64,000 nucleotides of DNA from Pedobacter panaciterrae (GCF_013204795.1 NZ_JABMKW010000016.1:558001-622000); one strand, 5' to 3'; counted from the first letter of the stretch, positions 17,405 through 27,356 are shown. Notes: a model not told the origin generated them from the sequence alone. Program-made: numbers and translations.

Positions 17405-18691
17405 TTAACCAATCCAGCGCTCGAGTTTGTACCCTTTGTAGGCATAAAATAGCAGGTAGAGATAACACGGTAAAAGCACGAAATAAGCATTTTGCAGACC
17501 ATAAATATCGGCAAAGTGACCATATAATAGCGGCATAACGGCATTTCCGGAAAGCCCCATGATTAGAATAGCAGCACCTATTTTTATAAAACGTCCGAGT
17601 CTATCCATAGACAATGGCCATATTCCAGCCCATATCATTGAATTTGCAAAGCCCAATAATACAATGAACCATATAGAAATATCTGCCCGATGCCCCAATA
17701 TGACAACACTACCGTTACAAAAAATGATACATAAAGTAAATACAACCCCCAGGATGATGCATACACGCAAGGCCAAGATCTGAGAAAGGTATTTTGGAAT
17801 CAGCGAAATTCCAAGGATATAACCAACGATTGTCGCTGTGAGTGTATACGAAGGAAATACCTTTGCTTCTAAAAGAGAAATATTCATAGAATGGGCATAA
17901 CCAATAATGGTATCAACTGCAATTACCTGTGAACCTACGTGAACAAATATGGCAATTGCGCCAAGGACAAGATGGGGGAACTGAAAAATATTACGTTTCC
18001 CTTTATTTGATTCGGCGGTAACCTCATCTTCCTGCTCGGTATTAATTTCAGGTAAAGAAGAAAAGCGCACCAGAAAACCTAGTAATACCAGAATTAAACC
18101 AACACATGAATAAGGAACAATAACCCTCCTGATCAGTTCATCAAGAATCGATGCCCGTTCAACCGCTCCCATCGACTTTACTTGTTCAAACAGTGCCTTA
18201 TCGGAAGACTTAAGTATAACCGCAGCAAAAAGTAAAGGAGCAAGAATTCCTGCAAATTTATTACAGATCCCCATAATACTGAACCTCATTGCCGCACTGT
18301 TTTTTGGGCCTAATATGGTTACGTAAGGATTTGCCGCAGTTTGTAAAACTGCCAGTCCTGCCCCTAGCGTAAAAAGGCCAACTAAAAATAACAGATAATT
18401 ACGTAATAACGCTGCTGGTACAAATATAAATGCACCGATAGCCATCACGAAAAATCCAATCATCATACCATTCTTAAAACCAAACTTTTTAAGCAATATG
18501 GAAGCAGGAAAAGAGATGAATAAATAAGAAATATAAAAAGCAAAAGCTACAAAATAAGACTCGAGATTATTGAGCTCACAGCAAATTTTGAAGTATGGGA
18601 TAAGCATTGCGTTTATCCATGTGACAAAACCGAAGACAAAAAAAAGTACCGCAATGATATACAAGGATTTAATATAAGTCTTCTGGTCCAT
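17405..18691 (-). CDS. sugar MFS permease, FucP/NagP-like (FHS family)
   Basis: A 428-residue membrane protein with about 12 helices. The first helix FFVFGFVTWINAMLIPYFK and the segment GAGLAVLQTAANPYVTILGP near residue 110, with NKFAGILAPLLFA following, are typical of the fucose/galactose/GlcNAc permeases of the FHS family. A soluble loop near residues 210-225 separates the two halves. Context with NagA, NagB and GH20 suggests import of free GlcNAc across the inner membrane (NagP role), an inference. It heads the permease-CBM9 unit and has an operator-like site 40 bases upstream. Confidence 0.85.
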   Translation of the reverse strand: MDQKTYIKSLYIIAVLFFVFGFVTWINAMLIPYFKICCELNNLESYFVAFAFYISYLFISFPASILLKKFGFKNGMMIGFFVMAIGAFIFVPAALLRNYLLFLVGLFTLGAGLAVLQTAANPYVTILGPKNSAAMRFSIMGICNKFAGILAPLLFAAVILKSSDKALFEQVKSMGAVERASILDELIRRVIVPYSCVGLILVLLGFLVRFSSLPEINTEQEDEVTAESNKGKRNIFQFPHLVLGAIAIFVHVGSQVIAVDTIIGYAHSMNISLLEAKVFPSYTLTATIVGYILGISLIPKYLSQILALRVCIILGVVFTLCIIFCNGSVVILGHRADISIWFIVLLGFANSMIWAGIWPLSMDRLGRFIKIGAAILIMGLSGNAVMPLLYGHFADIYGLQNAYFVLLPCYLYLLFYAYKGYKLERWIG

Positions 18692-18731
18692 ATGGTTTGT
18701 TTACTTAACATTAAACGTATGAGAATGATCA

Positions 18732-18749
18732 ACGTTAACGTACACGAAT
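18732..18749. promoter_or_regulatory. LacI-type operator candidate, copy 3 (before the permease)
   Basis: ACGTTAACGTACACGAAT, 40 bases upstream of the permease start. It differs from copies 1 and 2 only in the variable positions of ACGkkwACGTACACGAwT. Confidence 0.65.
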
Positions 18750-18830
18750 AAACAAAACATTTTTTGGAATTCCAAATCAGGGTGGTGATATTGCTTTTTG
18801 AAAAAAAGTAATAATCAATGAAATAATGGC

Positions 18831-19892
18831 TTAATTGATGTAGAAGTCACAGTTCTCGCTTGTGATGATATCGATCGGCATAAAGTTATTTTTTTCACCA
18901 GTTTTGGAATGCACGACAAACTGATATAAGGCCATTAGCCCTTTGTACCCCTGCTCTCTGGGCTTCTGACAGATTAGAAAATCAATGTCCCCCTCCTTAA
19001 GGAAAGCAAGATTCTCTTTAGTATAATCAAATCCGATTAAAATTCTATGTTGATCTCCAGTCTTTGCCAAATATTTGGCAACGGTTGAAACCCTCGAATT
19101 GGTTGCGAAAATAGCAGCGATCTTATGGCTTTTTAACACCTGCTCAAGTGAGTTGCTTATATAGGTATAGTCAGTATGCTTGATATCAATTTTTACGATG
19201 ACATTTTCAAGCTTATTATCGCTAAAATAGTTCCTGAATCCTTGCTCTTTACGCAATAGATGATGCTGGTTATCTATTTCTTGTGAAATGTTAACGATTA
19301 GAATCTTATCTTCCTTTTTAAGGAGGTATTTCATGAGGTGGGCAGAAAGGTAACCACTTTGATAAAGATCAGGACCGAAATAACTTAAGCTTTCGTGCCC
19401 CTGAATATCTGAATTGATGAATACATAAGGTATTTTTCTGATTTCAAGCTTCTTTACAAACTGTTCAGATTCTTCAATAAAACTTGGCGCCAAAAGAACA
19501 CCCTTTACCAAGGAAAGATCTATAAGTTTGATCTGCTCAAGGAAGGAGTTTTTATCGTTGACATCATATAAATATTTCTGTAAGACAATGCCGTAAGGAC
19601 TGATCTCTGCTCCCGCCTGGTCTATACCAAGAAGTGGTGCCTCCCAATAATTGGTTTCTTGTGAAATCTTTGGAATCAGAACAGCAAAAACGACCTGCTT
19701 TTTAGACGCCAACCTTCGCGCGAAGATATTAGGTTGATAATCGAGCTCTTTAATAATTGCATTAATCTTATCCTTGGTATTTTGCGATACCCCTTTGCGA
19801 TCATGGATCACACGGTCTACTGTTCCAATTGAAACATTTGCCCTTCTTGCGATTTCCTTTACACCTGTTAATTCAATATCTTTTGCCGACAT
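18831..19892 (-). CDS. LacI-family transcriptional regulator
   Basis: A 353-residue protein. The N-terminal helix-turn-helix reads GVKEIARRANVSIGTVDRVI, followed by the hinge region NIFARRLASKK. The remainder is a periplasmic-binding-protein fold (VLIPKISQETNYWEAPLLGI, VLLAPSFIEESEQF, IAAIFATNSRVSTVA, ILIGFDYTKENL). It resembles the CcpA-like/GlcNAc-responsive LacI regulators placed next to Bacteroidota sugar loci. It most likely controls SusC and permease transcription through the three ACGkkwACGTACACGAwT sites. No copy of that site is visible in its own upstream region. Confidence 0.88.
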   Translation of the reverse strand: MSAKDIELTGVKEIARRANVSIGTVDRVIHDRKGVSQNTKDKINAIIKELDYQPNIFARRLASKKQVVFAVLIPKISQETNYWEAPLLGIDQAGAEISPYGIVLQKYLYDVNDKNSFLEQIKLIDLSLVKGVLLAPSFIEESEQFVKKLEIRKIPYVFINSDIQGHESLSYFGPDLYQSGYLSAHLMKYLLKKEDKILIVNISQEIDNQHHLLRKEQGFRNYFSDNKLENVIVKIDIKHTDYTYISNSLEQVLKSHKIAAIFATNSRVSTVAKYLAKTGDQHRILIGFDYTKENLAFLKEGDIDFLICQKPREQGYKGLMALYQFVVHSKTGEKNNFMPIDIITSENCDFYIN

Positions 19893-20379
19893 ATGCTTAA
19901 AAAATTATATAAAGATAACAGATTCTATTTTCAAAAGTTCAAATTGTCTAGTCGTTCATACATTGCTCGTCATTGAAGCAAAGTAAAAATCAAAGCAAAA
20001 GAAACAAAGGCCTATTCTCTTGCATCACCAAAAGAACAAGATCCTGTGGCTTTGAAATTAAGAATACGATTTTTCAGATTAAACCCCGGCAACCTTATTA
20101 AAATCATCCACTTGGGAACAACAGGCTAACATTTCAGATAGAGTAAAAAAACTTCTTTATTAGTGAAATGAGTTTATGATAATCAGTCGTTAAGGTATCA
20201 GGATTTGGAAGTGTTAAAGAAGATATAACTCAAATATTTCTAGCCAGCTTATTTATCAAATATTGAGGGAATAATTGTTATACCTTTCTGTCAAAAAGTG
20301 TTAAACAACAGTTAGTCAGCTACATCGGCTTAAAAGTTTCGGGTTGTTTTGTTAGATTAGAACATTAAAAATATTTTGA
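19893..20379. other. intergenic region between LacI and the transglutaminase-like gene
   Basis: AT-rich, with short broken frames only. It separates two divergent genes, so both promoters must lie here. I see no strong palindrome, no repeat and no RNA-like structure. Confidence 0.5.
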
Positions 20380-21597
20380 ATGAAAAAAGCATTACTCACA
20401 ATATTGTTAATTGTGCCTATAATTAATTCAATTGCGCAGAAAAAACCTTCTGTCACAACAAAAAGCTTCAAAACATACACTTCTGCATTGGATAATAATC
20501 GGCGCATTGCTGCTGACAATAAGAACTACATTGAAGCAGTTAGTCTCATAAACGAGTGGTTGGTTAAATATGAAGAAGCTGCTGTAGATACCCAGGCTAC
20601 TGTTAAAAACTGGTACCCGAGCATGTACTATAATCTTGCCTGTTATCAGAATTTGTTAGGAAGTACTACACAAGCCCTTGCTGCGTTTGACAAATGCGTA
20701 AAATTGGGATATAGCAATTATTACAACACCATACAAGATACAGATCTAAAAAGCCTCCATGGTAACAAACGCTTTGAAAAAGCCCTCTTAAGTATCCGGG
20801 AAAGGGGCGACATGAATTATATCTTAAAAACCTCACCCCCATATCTCAATGGTAAAGTAACGGCGTTGCCCCCTTTTATTTATCAATCTCCAGATTCAAA
20901 GGAGCTTGTGGACTTAAAAGTTAAATTTAATTTGGATTCAGTAGCAGGCAACGGTAACGAGATCAGCAAAATAAAAAGACTATTATTTTGGGCTTACAAT
21001 ATAGTGCCCCATCAAAACGGTGACAATCCACCTTCTAGAAATGCAAATGATATAATTGAGGTGTGCAAACGCGACAAACGGGGCGTGAATTGTCGAATGA
21101 AAGCTACCATTTTAAAGGATGCGTTGCACGCTGAGGGATTTAAATCCAGGATGGTTACATGTATGCCAAAAGATACTGCCGACACTGATTGCCATGTGAT
21201 AAACGTTGTGTGGTCTAAAACCCTTAATAAATGGCTATGGATGGATCCAACTTTTAATGCCTATGTGAGTGATAATAAGGGTGAATTATTAAGCGTCGAA
21301 GAAGTGAGAACTCACTTAATTAATAATTCGGAACTCCTTTTAAATAAGGATGCATTTAGAAACAAGGAATTTTATCTTGATTTTTATATGTCAAAGAACC
21401 TTTATTGGTTACGCTGCCCTGTTAATAGTGTTTGGGATGTGGAGACTTACTCGAAGAATAATACTGTGGTTCAGTATGTTAATTTATATCCTGGTCGTTT
21501 TAATACTGTTAACTCGTCCAGAAAAACTTCAAGTGATACCAAGGTATTTGAAATTACCAATCCAAATTATTTCTGGCAAAAGCCTCTTGATAATTAA
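20380..21597 (+). CDS. TPR/transglutaminase-like exported protein
   Basis: A 405-residue protein with a signal peptide (MKKALLTILLIVPIINSIAQ). Residues about 75-145 are TPR-like (MYYNLACYQNLLGSTTQAL, then FDKCVKLGY). Residues about 195-310 hold a transglutaminase-like core with the triad visible: Cys in RGVNCRMKA (near 234), His in DCHVINVVW (near 271) and Asp in WMDPTFNAYV. Family members cleave or cross-link peptides; the substrate is unknown. The gene stands alone, divergent from LacI. Confidence 0.75.
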   Translation: MKKALLTILLIVPIINSIAQKKPSVTTKSFKTYTSALDNNRRIAADNKNYIEAVSLINEWLVKYEEAAVDTQATVKNWYPSMYYNLACYQNLLGSTTQALAAFDKCVKLGYSNYYNTIQDTDLKSLHGNKRFEKALLSIRERGDMNYILKTSPPYLNGKVTALPPFIYQSPDSKELVDLKVKFNLDSVAGNGNEISKIKRLLFWAYNIVPHQNGDNPPSRNANDIIEVCKRDKRGVNCRMKATILKDALHAEGFKSRMVTCMPKDTADTDCHVINVVWSKTLNKWLWMDPTFNAYVSDNKGELLSVEEVRTHLINNSELLLNKDAFRNKEFYLDFYMSKNLYWLRCPVNSVWDVETYSKNNTVVQYVNLYPGRFNTVNSSRKTSSDTKVFEITNPNYFWQKPLDN

Positions 21598-22130
21598 TAG
21601 CATTTGGAAAAAGAAAAATAATGGCTCATTAGTTAAATAGACAACCTTGAGGTTGGCCATAAAGTACACGTTGGTTTTCTTGTTAAGGCAGGTAAGATGA
21701 TTCCTCTGAGCAAACAGCTTTTGAAGAACCGGAACTGAGATTCGGGTCTTCAAAAACTTCGATAATATTACTTTAGGAATTGATATAGCAGGTAAATATA
21801 GATTTAATTGTCCATGAGCTAGGAAAAGCTACGCACGATACAAACTGTGAAAAACTGTCTCTTAGAAATAAACGTCAGCCCTGCAACAGAATTTAACTTT
21901 GTTCTTAGGCTGGCATCTCAGATTCAAATAAGGCCAATAAGTTTTGATAGGTTCCAATTATCAAAAAAAATGTGGAATAATGATAATGAGTTACACGAAT
22001 ACCTTCGTTTTTCTGTAATACAAATTTTAGACTTATATAAGATCTTTGTCTATATGTTAGTTCTAGCGAACGGTACCTTTAGCTTTTCGCTCAATTACCC
22101 CATCTTTTAATTCAATGGTTTCTTCGAGTT
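21598..22130. other. intergenic region with gene fragments
   Basis: No intact gene. At 21641-21739 a plus-strand frame without a start encodes DNLEVGHKVHVGFLVKAGKM and twelve further residues to a stop, which looks like the tail of a lost gene. A GTG-started 87-residue frame at 21847-22110 has poor composition and is not supported. The 3' flank of the hydrolase at 22131 overlaps nothing. Confidence 0.4.
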
Positions 22131-23429
22131 TTATTTTTTTATAAATTCAAATATTGAACTGAAAAATTCCTGAGGTTGTCTTTGCCATTGCCAATAAGTA
22201 TATGGCCAATCCCAATCAGCACCATTCAGTTTACCCTTTGTTATCATGTCGTGTCCGCAATCTTTTATGGTAACAACTTTATAATCCACGCCTGCATTTT
22301 TCAGATAAGTTTCCATTTTATTTTTGTTTTCGGCTGGTGGCACTAATACATCATTCTCACCAAAAACACTCAATACCGGGCATTTTATTTTATTTAAGGC
22401 CTCTTTGGGGTCATACCGATTTTTTCTCCACCATAATATGTCGTCTCCAGTTTGCGATTGGGGTATATCAAGATAATCTATCCATTTTTTATCTTTAATT
22501 TTCGCGGCATATCCTTTAAGCGCATCCCAATCTTTTGTCTTCTTACCCTGAACATATTTGAAAAAAAGTGCAGAATAATGAAGTGCAGAGTCAATAGATT
22601 CTTTTGAATAACCTTCGTCAGTCAAGGTATATTGAACACGATTAATATCTTGCTCATAAAGAGAAACTGCAGGGCCAACTATTAAAATTGCGAAGCCACA
22701 GCCTGAGACTTTATTTGCAGCCAGCGGTGTTATCCATCCTCCCTGGCTTGCACCAAGAAAACCTATTTTGACATAATTCAAATCTTTTCTTTCTTTTAGA
22801 TAATTAAAAGCGGAAACAGCATCATCTGCCAGATCATTGAAATCCGCAGATGAAAAGTTACCAGTTGATTTACCGGTTCCACGTTTATCATAAAGTAAAA
22901 CGCCTATGCCCTTGCTCGCCAAATCGTAGGCTAACGAATGATACCACGGGGTATCTCTGTCTTCCCATCCTGATCGATGTACTAAAATCACATACGGAAT
23001 AGGCTTTTCTGATTTTTTGGGTTTAAACAAAACTCCTGCAAGCGAAACATCTGCATTAGTAAATTTAATTTCTTCCTCTGAAAAGCTCTTTTCTTTCGCT
23101 AATGCTTTTTTCAGATGAATCCGGATTCTAGGATTTATATCCTTGCTTATACCTGTTACATCTCCTGTTTTGGGGTCTAAAAAACAATAGAAATCTCCGT
23201 TGAATATCTTCACATTCAAAGTGTCCTTGCTCCGAGATATTTTTTCTGTAGCCACATTCATATAGCCAATTTCAGGGATATCGTAAGTTGTTTTATCTAT
23301 ATGGAAATCGAATGAAATTAATTGAACGGATCCATCCCGTGTCAAGGCACCTTCATAATGTCCCTGCGGTGTTTGACCGTATGCGATTTGTGCTATTGTA
23401 AGCAAAAGAACTGTGTAGAAGGATTTCAT
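22131..23429 (-). CDS. exported alpha/beta hydrolase
   Basis: A 432-residue protein with a signal peptide (MKSFYTVLLLTIAQIAYG). After an N-terminal beta-rich domain of about 110 residues, the hydrolase domain shows VILVHRSGWEDRD (oxyanion region), LLYDKRGTGKSTGNF, the nucleophile elbow FLGASQGGW near residue 225, the acid in VFGENDVLVPP and the His in DCGHD. It is like dienelactone-hydrolase/S9-type esterases of Bacteroidota. Substrate unknown. Single-gene unit; a palindrome about 105 bases upstream may control it. Confidence 0.85.
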   Translation of the reverse strand: MKSFYTVLLLTIAQIAYGQTPQGHYEGALTRDGSVQLISFDFHIDKTTYDIPEIGYMNVATEKISRSKDTLNVKIFNGDFYCFLDPKTGDVTGISKDINPRIRIHLKKALAKEKSFSEEEIKFTNADVSLAGVLFKPKKSEKPIPYVILVHRSGWEDRDTPWYHSLAYDLASKGIGVLLYDKRGTGKSTGNFSSADFNDLADDAVSAFNYLKERKDLNYVKIGFLGASQGGWITPLAANKVSGCGFAILIVGPAVSLYEQDINRVQYTLTDEGYSKESIDSALHYSALFFKYVQGKKTKDWDALKGYAAKIKDKKWIDYLDIPQSQTGDDILWWRKNRYDPKEALNKIKCPVLSVFGENDVLVPPAENKNKMETYLKNAGVDYKVVTIKDCGHDMITKGKLNGADWDWPYTYWQWQRQPQEFFSSIFEFIKK

Positions 23430-23534
23430 AATTTTAAATGATAAATTTAAAAACCAAGGCCATTCATTGTGCCAACCTAAATAACAAGCTTTAGAAGTAC
23501 AATTAAACTACTTATTTGGTATTACGAAAAACCC

Positions 23535-23556
23535 ACCTGTTCATAAGTGAACAGGT
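23535..23556. promoter_or_regulatory. perfect inverted repeat, possible operator
   Basis: ACCTGTTCA at 23535-23543 and TGAACAGGT at 23548-23556 are exact inverted copies around TAAG. There is no T-run, so an operator fits better than a terminator. It lies between the hydrolase start (23429) and the glycosidase stop (23583). Confidence 0.45.
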
Positions 23557-23582
23557 ATGCGCGAAATTGAACAGGAAAAAGC

Positions 23583-24968
23583 TTAATGTACCATAAAAGG
23601 AATATTTGCTGTAGCCACATGATTATGACCGTCACTCACATAAACAAACAAACGGTAAGCGCCAAGCTTTGCAGGTACGCTGAGCAATGCATTTGTCAGG
23701 GAAGTTGTCGTTACCATATTGGGGATTGGTGCAGGCCTGCTTTCCCTGTCACCACCCTGCCCAAGATCCGTTGCTTCAGGCAACAGCTCCCACCTGATCG
23801 TTAGTTTGTCTTTGTCCGGATCTGAAACAGAGATCACCACTAAATATTTCTCCTCGGGATTGAGATGAATAGAACTACGTGCACTTTTGCCATCTACGGT
23901 AAATAAACTGATATTGGGTGCTCGGTTTTGAGGCCATTTGCCACTCCATTCATATTGCATGACGTCAAATACTTCTGACGTTTCCCCCGCTTCTGTAAAC
24001 AGACCATACCATGTAGGTGTACGCTCCTGTTTCTGCCCCCAGAGAAATACATAGGAACCCAGACAATTCTTATCTTTCAGGATGGATGCTTCGTATCGTG
24101 TTTTGTAGACTTCAGCTTTTTCCGAACTAGTTTCTTCAACCGGGGCACCCCATGATGTTTTCGGACATTCCCAATGCCCTGTGGGTCCCCACTCAGTGAC
24201 CAGGTAAGGACCATCCCAGCCTGCGGTCTGTAGCTGATCAGGGACTTTGGCCAATCCGCCATATACCTGCACCGAAAGGAAATCAAGGTCTGGACATTTA
24301 GCTTTGATGTGGTCTATTTCTATTTGATTGATGCCTGCAAGCATAGTAGTGGCAGGATGGTTCGGATCTTCCTGATGGATCATTTTTGCAATGTCATTCA
24401 CAGCACTCCAGACATTGGGGTTTTTATAGTCCAGGTTCAGTTCGTTTCCGATGCCCCAGGCGAGTAAAGCCGGATGGTCCTTATACTTCTGCACTTCTTT
24501 ACGCAGGTGATCCAGTTGTTTCTTTACCGCAACTGCGTCATTGTAGTCAAAACCATGACGTTCACGTGCTACATTCAGCCCCATCGTAACAGTTAGTCCA
24601 AGTTTTTCTGCCTGCTCCAGATTTGCCGCTCCGTGTTCTGTATCCCAGGTTCGGAAAGAATTTCCTCCTGCAATTTTTATGGCTTCGGTTTCTGAAGTCC
24701 CGCCTGCCCCTTTTACAAAATAAGGTTGTCCGTTTCTGATGAACGTATAACCCGTCGCTGTTTTCTTAATTTCAACCTTTAGTGCTTTGCTGTTTTGTAG
24801 GCTTACATGAGTAGTCAATCCAGAACGAATCAATTTTGCATTATCTGCTTCAATTTTGTGTAGCGACCTGACATTTACTGACGCCGAGGATGACGCACTG
24901 AAACCCGCGGTCAGTAAACAGCTTATGCCTAAAATAAGGAGATTAATACAAATGATTTCTTTCTTCAT
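23583..24968 (-). CDS. GH2-like TIM-barrel glycosidase, exported
   Basis: The ATG at 24968 begins a signal peptide (MKKEIICINLLILGISCLLT); the frame is open 35 codons further upstream. The 461-residue protein has a barrel typical of GH2/GH5 clan-A enzymes: YFVKGAGGTSE, NSFRTWDTEH, the acid/base in HPALLAWGIGNELNLDYKNP near residue 172 and the nucleophile in YLVTEWGPTGHWE near residue 262. The last 115 residues are beta-rich, probably a carbohydrate-binding or Ig-like domain. The usual GH2 N-terminal domains are absent. Glucanase or mannanase activity is possible but not decided by sequence reading. Confidence 0.72.
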   Translation of the reverse strand: MKKEIICINLLILGISCLLTAGFSASSSASVNVRSLHKIEADNAKLIRSGLTTHVSLQNSKALKVEIKKTATGYTFIRNGQPYFVKGAGGTSETEAIKIAGGNSFRTWDTEHGAANLEQAEKLGLTVTMGLNVARERHGFDYNDAVAVKKQLDHLRKEVQKYKDHPALLAWGIGNELNLDYKNPNVWSAVNDIAKMIHQEDPNHPATTMLAGINQIEIDHIKAKCPDLDFLSVQVYGGLAKVPDQLQTAGWDGPYLVTEWGPTGHWECPKTSWGAPVEETSSEKAEVYKTRYEASILKDKNCLGSYVFLWGQKQERTPTWYGLFTEAGETSEVFDVMQYEWSGKWPQNRAPNISLFTVDGKSARSSIHLNPEEKYLVVISVSDPDKDKLTIRWELLPEATDLGQGGDRESRPAPIPNMVTTTSLTNALLSVPAKLGAYRLFVYVSDGHNHVATANIPFMVH

Positions 24969-25117
24969 AATGCAATATAATGAATCCGTCTCTGATTTTG
25001 ACTTTGATAAAATGGAACGGGATATAGCAGATAATTTAAATTCATTGCTGTTCATTTGATTCCTTACTTTCATTATTATTGTAATACTTTGTAGCGGCTT
25101 TAAATTAGTAAGAAACC

Positions 25118-25816
25118 ATGTATAGAAAGCACCTGATTATTCTTGTCCTTTGGCTAATCTCTGGAAGTACAGTCTTAAACGCTCAGGATTCCCTATCGGT
25201 GTGGAAAATCGAATACCAATACTTGTACAAGTCATCCGATACACTTATTAAGCGAGATGCAAAATTTGCCGATATAGCAAAATATGGAAAGGCAACACTC
25301 TATTATACAGATTCAGCCTACCGGCTCCAATACGCGGCAGATCACTGGGAAATTGGCGACTTCAGCGCCCCTCACCGCTATAGTATTTATGACAACCTGG
25401 CCAGAGAAGGACTTTCCGCCGCACAGCAAATGCCAGACCTTTATGAACTTTCAAATGATGAATTTCCGATCATTTTATGGGCTAATGACTATAAGGCGTT
25501 GAAAGCTGAAGGAAATTTTGAACTCTTGGGAATGACATGTAATAAGCTTGTTTTTCATCCTCAAAAAAAACTTGTGGATGCCGCATATGAGGTTTATGTA
25601 TCGGAGAATATACCCAAAACTCCCTGGCACCTTTTTACATTCATTGATCAGGTACCCAACGGTTTTTTAGGTTTATATAAAAAAAATGCGGCCAACACAT
25701 TATTTGAAGGCATGGAAGCAAAAGAAATCAAGCGGGTCAATGTCCCATTTGATTTTTTCCGCGTTCCCCAAACCATGAAAATTAAACGGATGATTGCTCC
25801 ACCCAAGCTAAATTAG
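25118..25816 (+). CDS. exported hypothetical protein, GLPGLI-like
   Basis: A 232-residue protein with signal peptide (MYRKHLIILVLWLISGSTVL, then NAQ). The mature part has beta-rich segments: ATLYYTDSAYRLQYAADHW, ELLGMTCNKLVFHP, YEVYVSENIPKTPWH and VPNGFLGLYKKN. The order 'text about converting a value, then IPKTPWH...' recalls GLPGLI family exported proteins of Bacteroidota, whose role is unknown. Divergent from the glycosidase gene, with 149 bases between the starts. Confidence 0.6.
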   Translation: MYRKHLIILVLWLISGSTVLNAQDSLSVWKIEYQYLYKSSDTLIKRDAKFADIAKYGKATLYYTDSAYRLQYAADHWEIGDFSAPHRYSIYDNLAREGLSAAQQMPDLYELSNDEFPIILWANDYKALKAEGNFELLGMTCNKLVFHPQKKLVDAAYEVYVSENIPKTPWHLFTFIDQVPNGFLGLYKKNAANTLFEGMEAKEIKRVNVPFDFFRVPQTMKIKRMIAPPKLN

Positions 25817-25952
25817 TATAGATTAAAGCAGGGGTTTTTATTTCTAAAACCTAAATGCTTTCAACGCTATTTTATTATAAATTAATGAGGGAATAGTGAG
25901 ATTTTTTTATTGATGCGAGACTAACATTTTGCAACTTTAAGCTGTGACCGAA

Positions 25953-26102
25953 TTATTGTATTTCTTTCCGCCCAAGTACAAACATAATTATAGAATAACA
26001 ACCTCCTCCAGAATATGCCATTAAGCCCATTGCCTCTACTTCAGATGCACCACATAAAATACAAGAGTCCTTTTCAACATAAAAGTCGCCTTGTACATTT
26101 AC
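25953..26102 (-). pseudogene. ferredoxin-like gene fragment
   Basis: The minus strand from 26102 to the stop at 25953 reads 49 codons without a start: VNVQGDFYVEKDSCILCGAS then EVEAMGLMAYSGGGCYSIIM. The GDFYV...CILCGAxEVEA pattern resembles a 4Fe-4S ferredoxin-like family of Bacteroidota. The frame opens right after a stop and loses the family pattern after CY, so this looks like an internal piece of a decayed gene. It lies 20 bases beyond the stop of the ATPase gene. Confidence 0.4.
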
Positions 26103-26121
26103 CTAGTGTAAAAGTCATGAC

Positions 26122-27243
26122 CTATAAAAACTCCCAGTAATTATCCCTGTTAATTGCAGATGACGTTTCAGGGCTGTATTTTTCCATAAACGAAGTGGGA
26201 AATTTTACTTTCACTTTAGAATTCCATTTAAGTTCAAAAGCACTTAGTTTATTGTCCTGCTCCTCTATGTAATCAATCTCGGCTTTATCCACTGTACGCC
26301 AAAAGTAGGTATTGCCATAAAAGCCGGTGTAAGCCAGATTCTTTTTGCGTTCACTAATAATAAAGTTTTCCCACAAAGCACCAATGTCATTACGCTGTGC
26401 AATAGGTGCAAAATTGTTAATGATGCTGTTCCTGATCCCATTGTCGTAAAAATAGATTTTGCGGGAAGTACTGATCTCATTGCGCAAATTTCTTGCAAGT
26501 GGATTTAAACGAAAGATAACAAAGGACTTTTGCAGCAAATCAATGTAATTATTAACTGTGGCCTTGTCTATACCCACAATCCCTGCAAGTTCATTATACG
26601 AAACTTCATTACCCACCTGCCATGCCAGTGCCTGTAAAAGTTTTAATAATGCTTCTGGCCTGCGGATGCCACCTGACTCTAAAATATCTTTATACAAATA
26701 GCTCCCAGCTAGGTTATTTAAGGTCTCAATTGCACTATCAGGATTGTTAATCACATCAGGGTACATTCCTGTTATTAAAAATTCTTCCAGCCTTGAATGA
26801 ACTTTAGCAAAGGAATATTGGTCTTTTAATTCTCTCCAGGATAACGGATATAACCGATATTCCCATTTACGACCGGTGAGCGGCTCATTGATTTTACTGG
26901 CTATTTCCAATGCCGAGGATCCGGATATAAAAAGTTGTATATCTTTTTTCGCATCAATAATCATCTTAGCACTAAGGCCAATATTTTCAAGACGCTGCGC
27001 CTCATCAAATACAACTACTTTGTAACTGCCGATGTAATTATTGATAAAAGCCTGTGTAGGATTGTTCCACGCTGTTCGTGTAGCTGGATCATCTCCATTG
27101 ATATAAAGATAATTCTCATTTAATGAAGCTGCTATCTTAGTAATCAGCGTAGTTTTCCCCACCTGCCTCGGCCCTAATATCACAATAGCTTTTTTAAAAT
27201 CAACCTTACTTTCTAAGGTCTTTTGCAAGGCTCTTTTAATCAT
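26122..27243 (-). CDS. AAA ATPase with DUF4143 (AAA_14 family)
   Basis: The ATG at 27243 (MIKRALQKTLESKVDF) is the family's usual start; an upstream start adds ten residues. The 373-residue protein has Walker A ILGPRQVGKTTLI near residue 22, Walker B KVVVFDEAQRLE near residue 77, and FISGSSALEI (sensor). The C-terminal half carries DUF4143, with a winged-helix part (NELAGIVGIDKATVNNYIDL) and a nuclease-like end (FYGNTYFWRTVDKAEIDYIE with FELKW). These proteins are widespread in accessory DNA and their role is unresolved; some are linked to defence or toxin-antitoxin activity. Confidence 0.85.
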   Translation of the reverse strand: MIKRALQKTLESKVDFKKAIVILGPRQVGKTTLITKIAASLNENYLYINGDDPATRTAWNNPTQAFINNYIGSYKVVVFDEAQRLENIGLSAKMIIDAKKDIQLFISGSSALEIASKINEPLTGRKWEYRLYPLSWRELKDQYSFAKVHSRLEEFLITGMYPDVINNPDSAIETLNNLAGSYLYKDILESGGIRRPEALLKLLQALAWQVGNEVSYNELAGIVGIDKATVNNYIDLLQKSFVIFRLNPLARNLRNEISTSRKIYFYDNGIRNSIINNFAPIAQRNDIGALWENFIISERKKNLAYTGFYGNTYFWRTVDKAEIDYIEEQDNKLSAFELKWNSKVKVKFPTSFMEKYSPETSSAINRDNYWEFL

Positions 27244-27356
27244 GACACAAATTCTATTCCCCAAATATAGCAATATTCAGGGAATATAACCCCCAAATAT
27301 TGCCTTTTTTAGGGAATTTAAACATATTATCATAATGGGGTTATTGAATAACATAC

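Noticed and set aside
21847..22110. GTG-started 87-codon frame.
   Set aside because: No recognisable domain, poor start and low-quality composition; left as intergenic.
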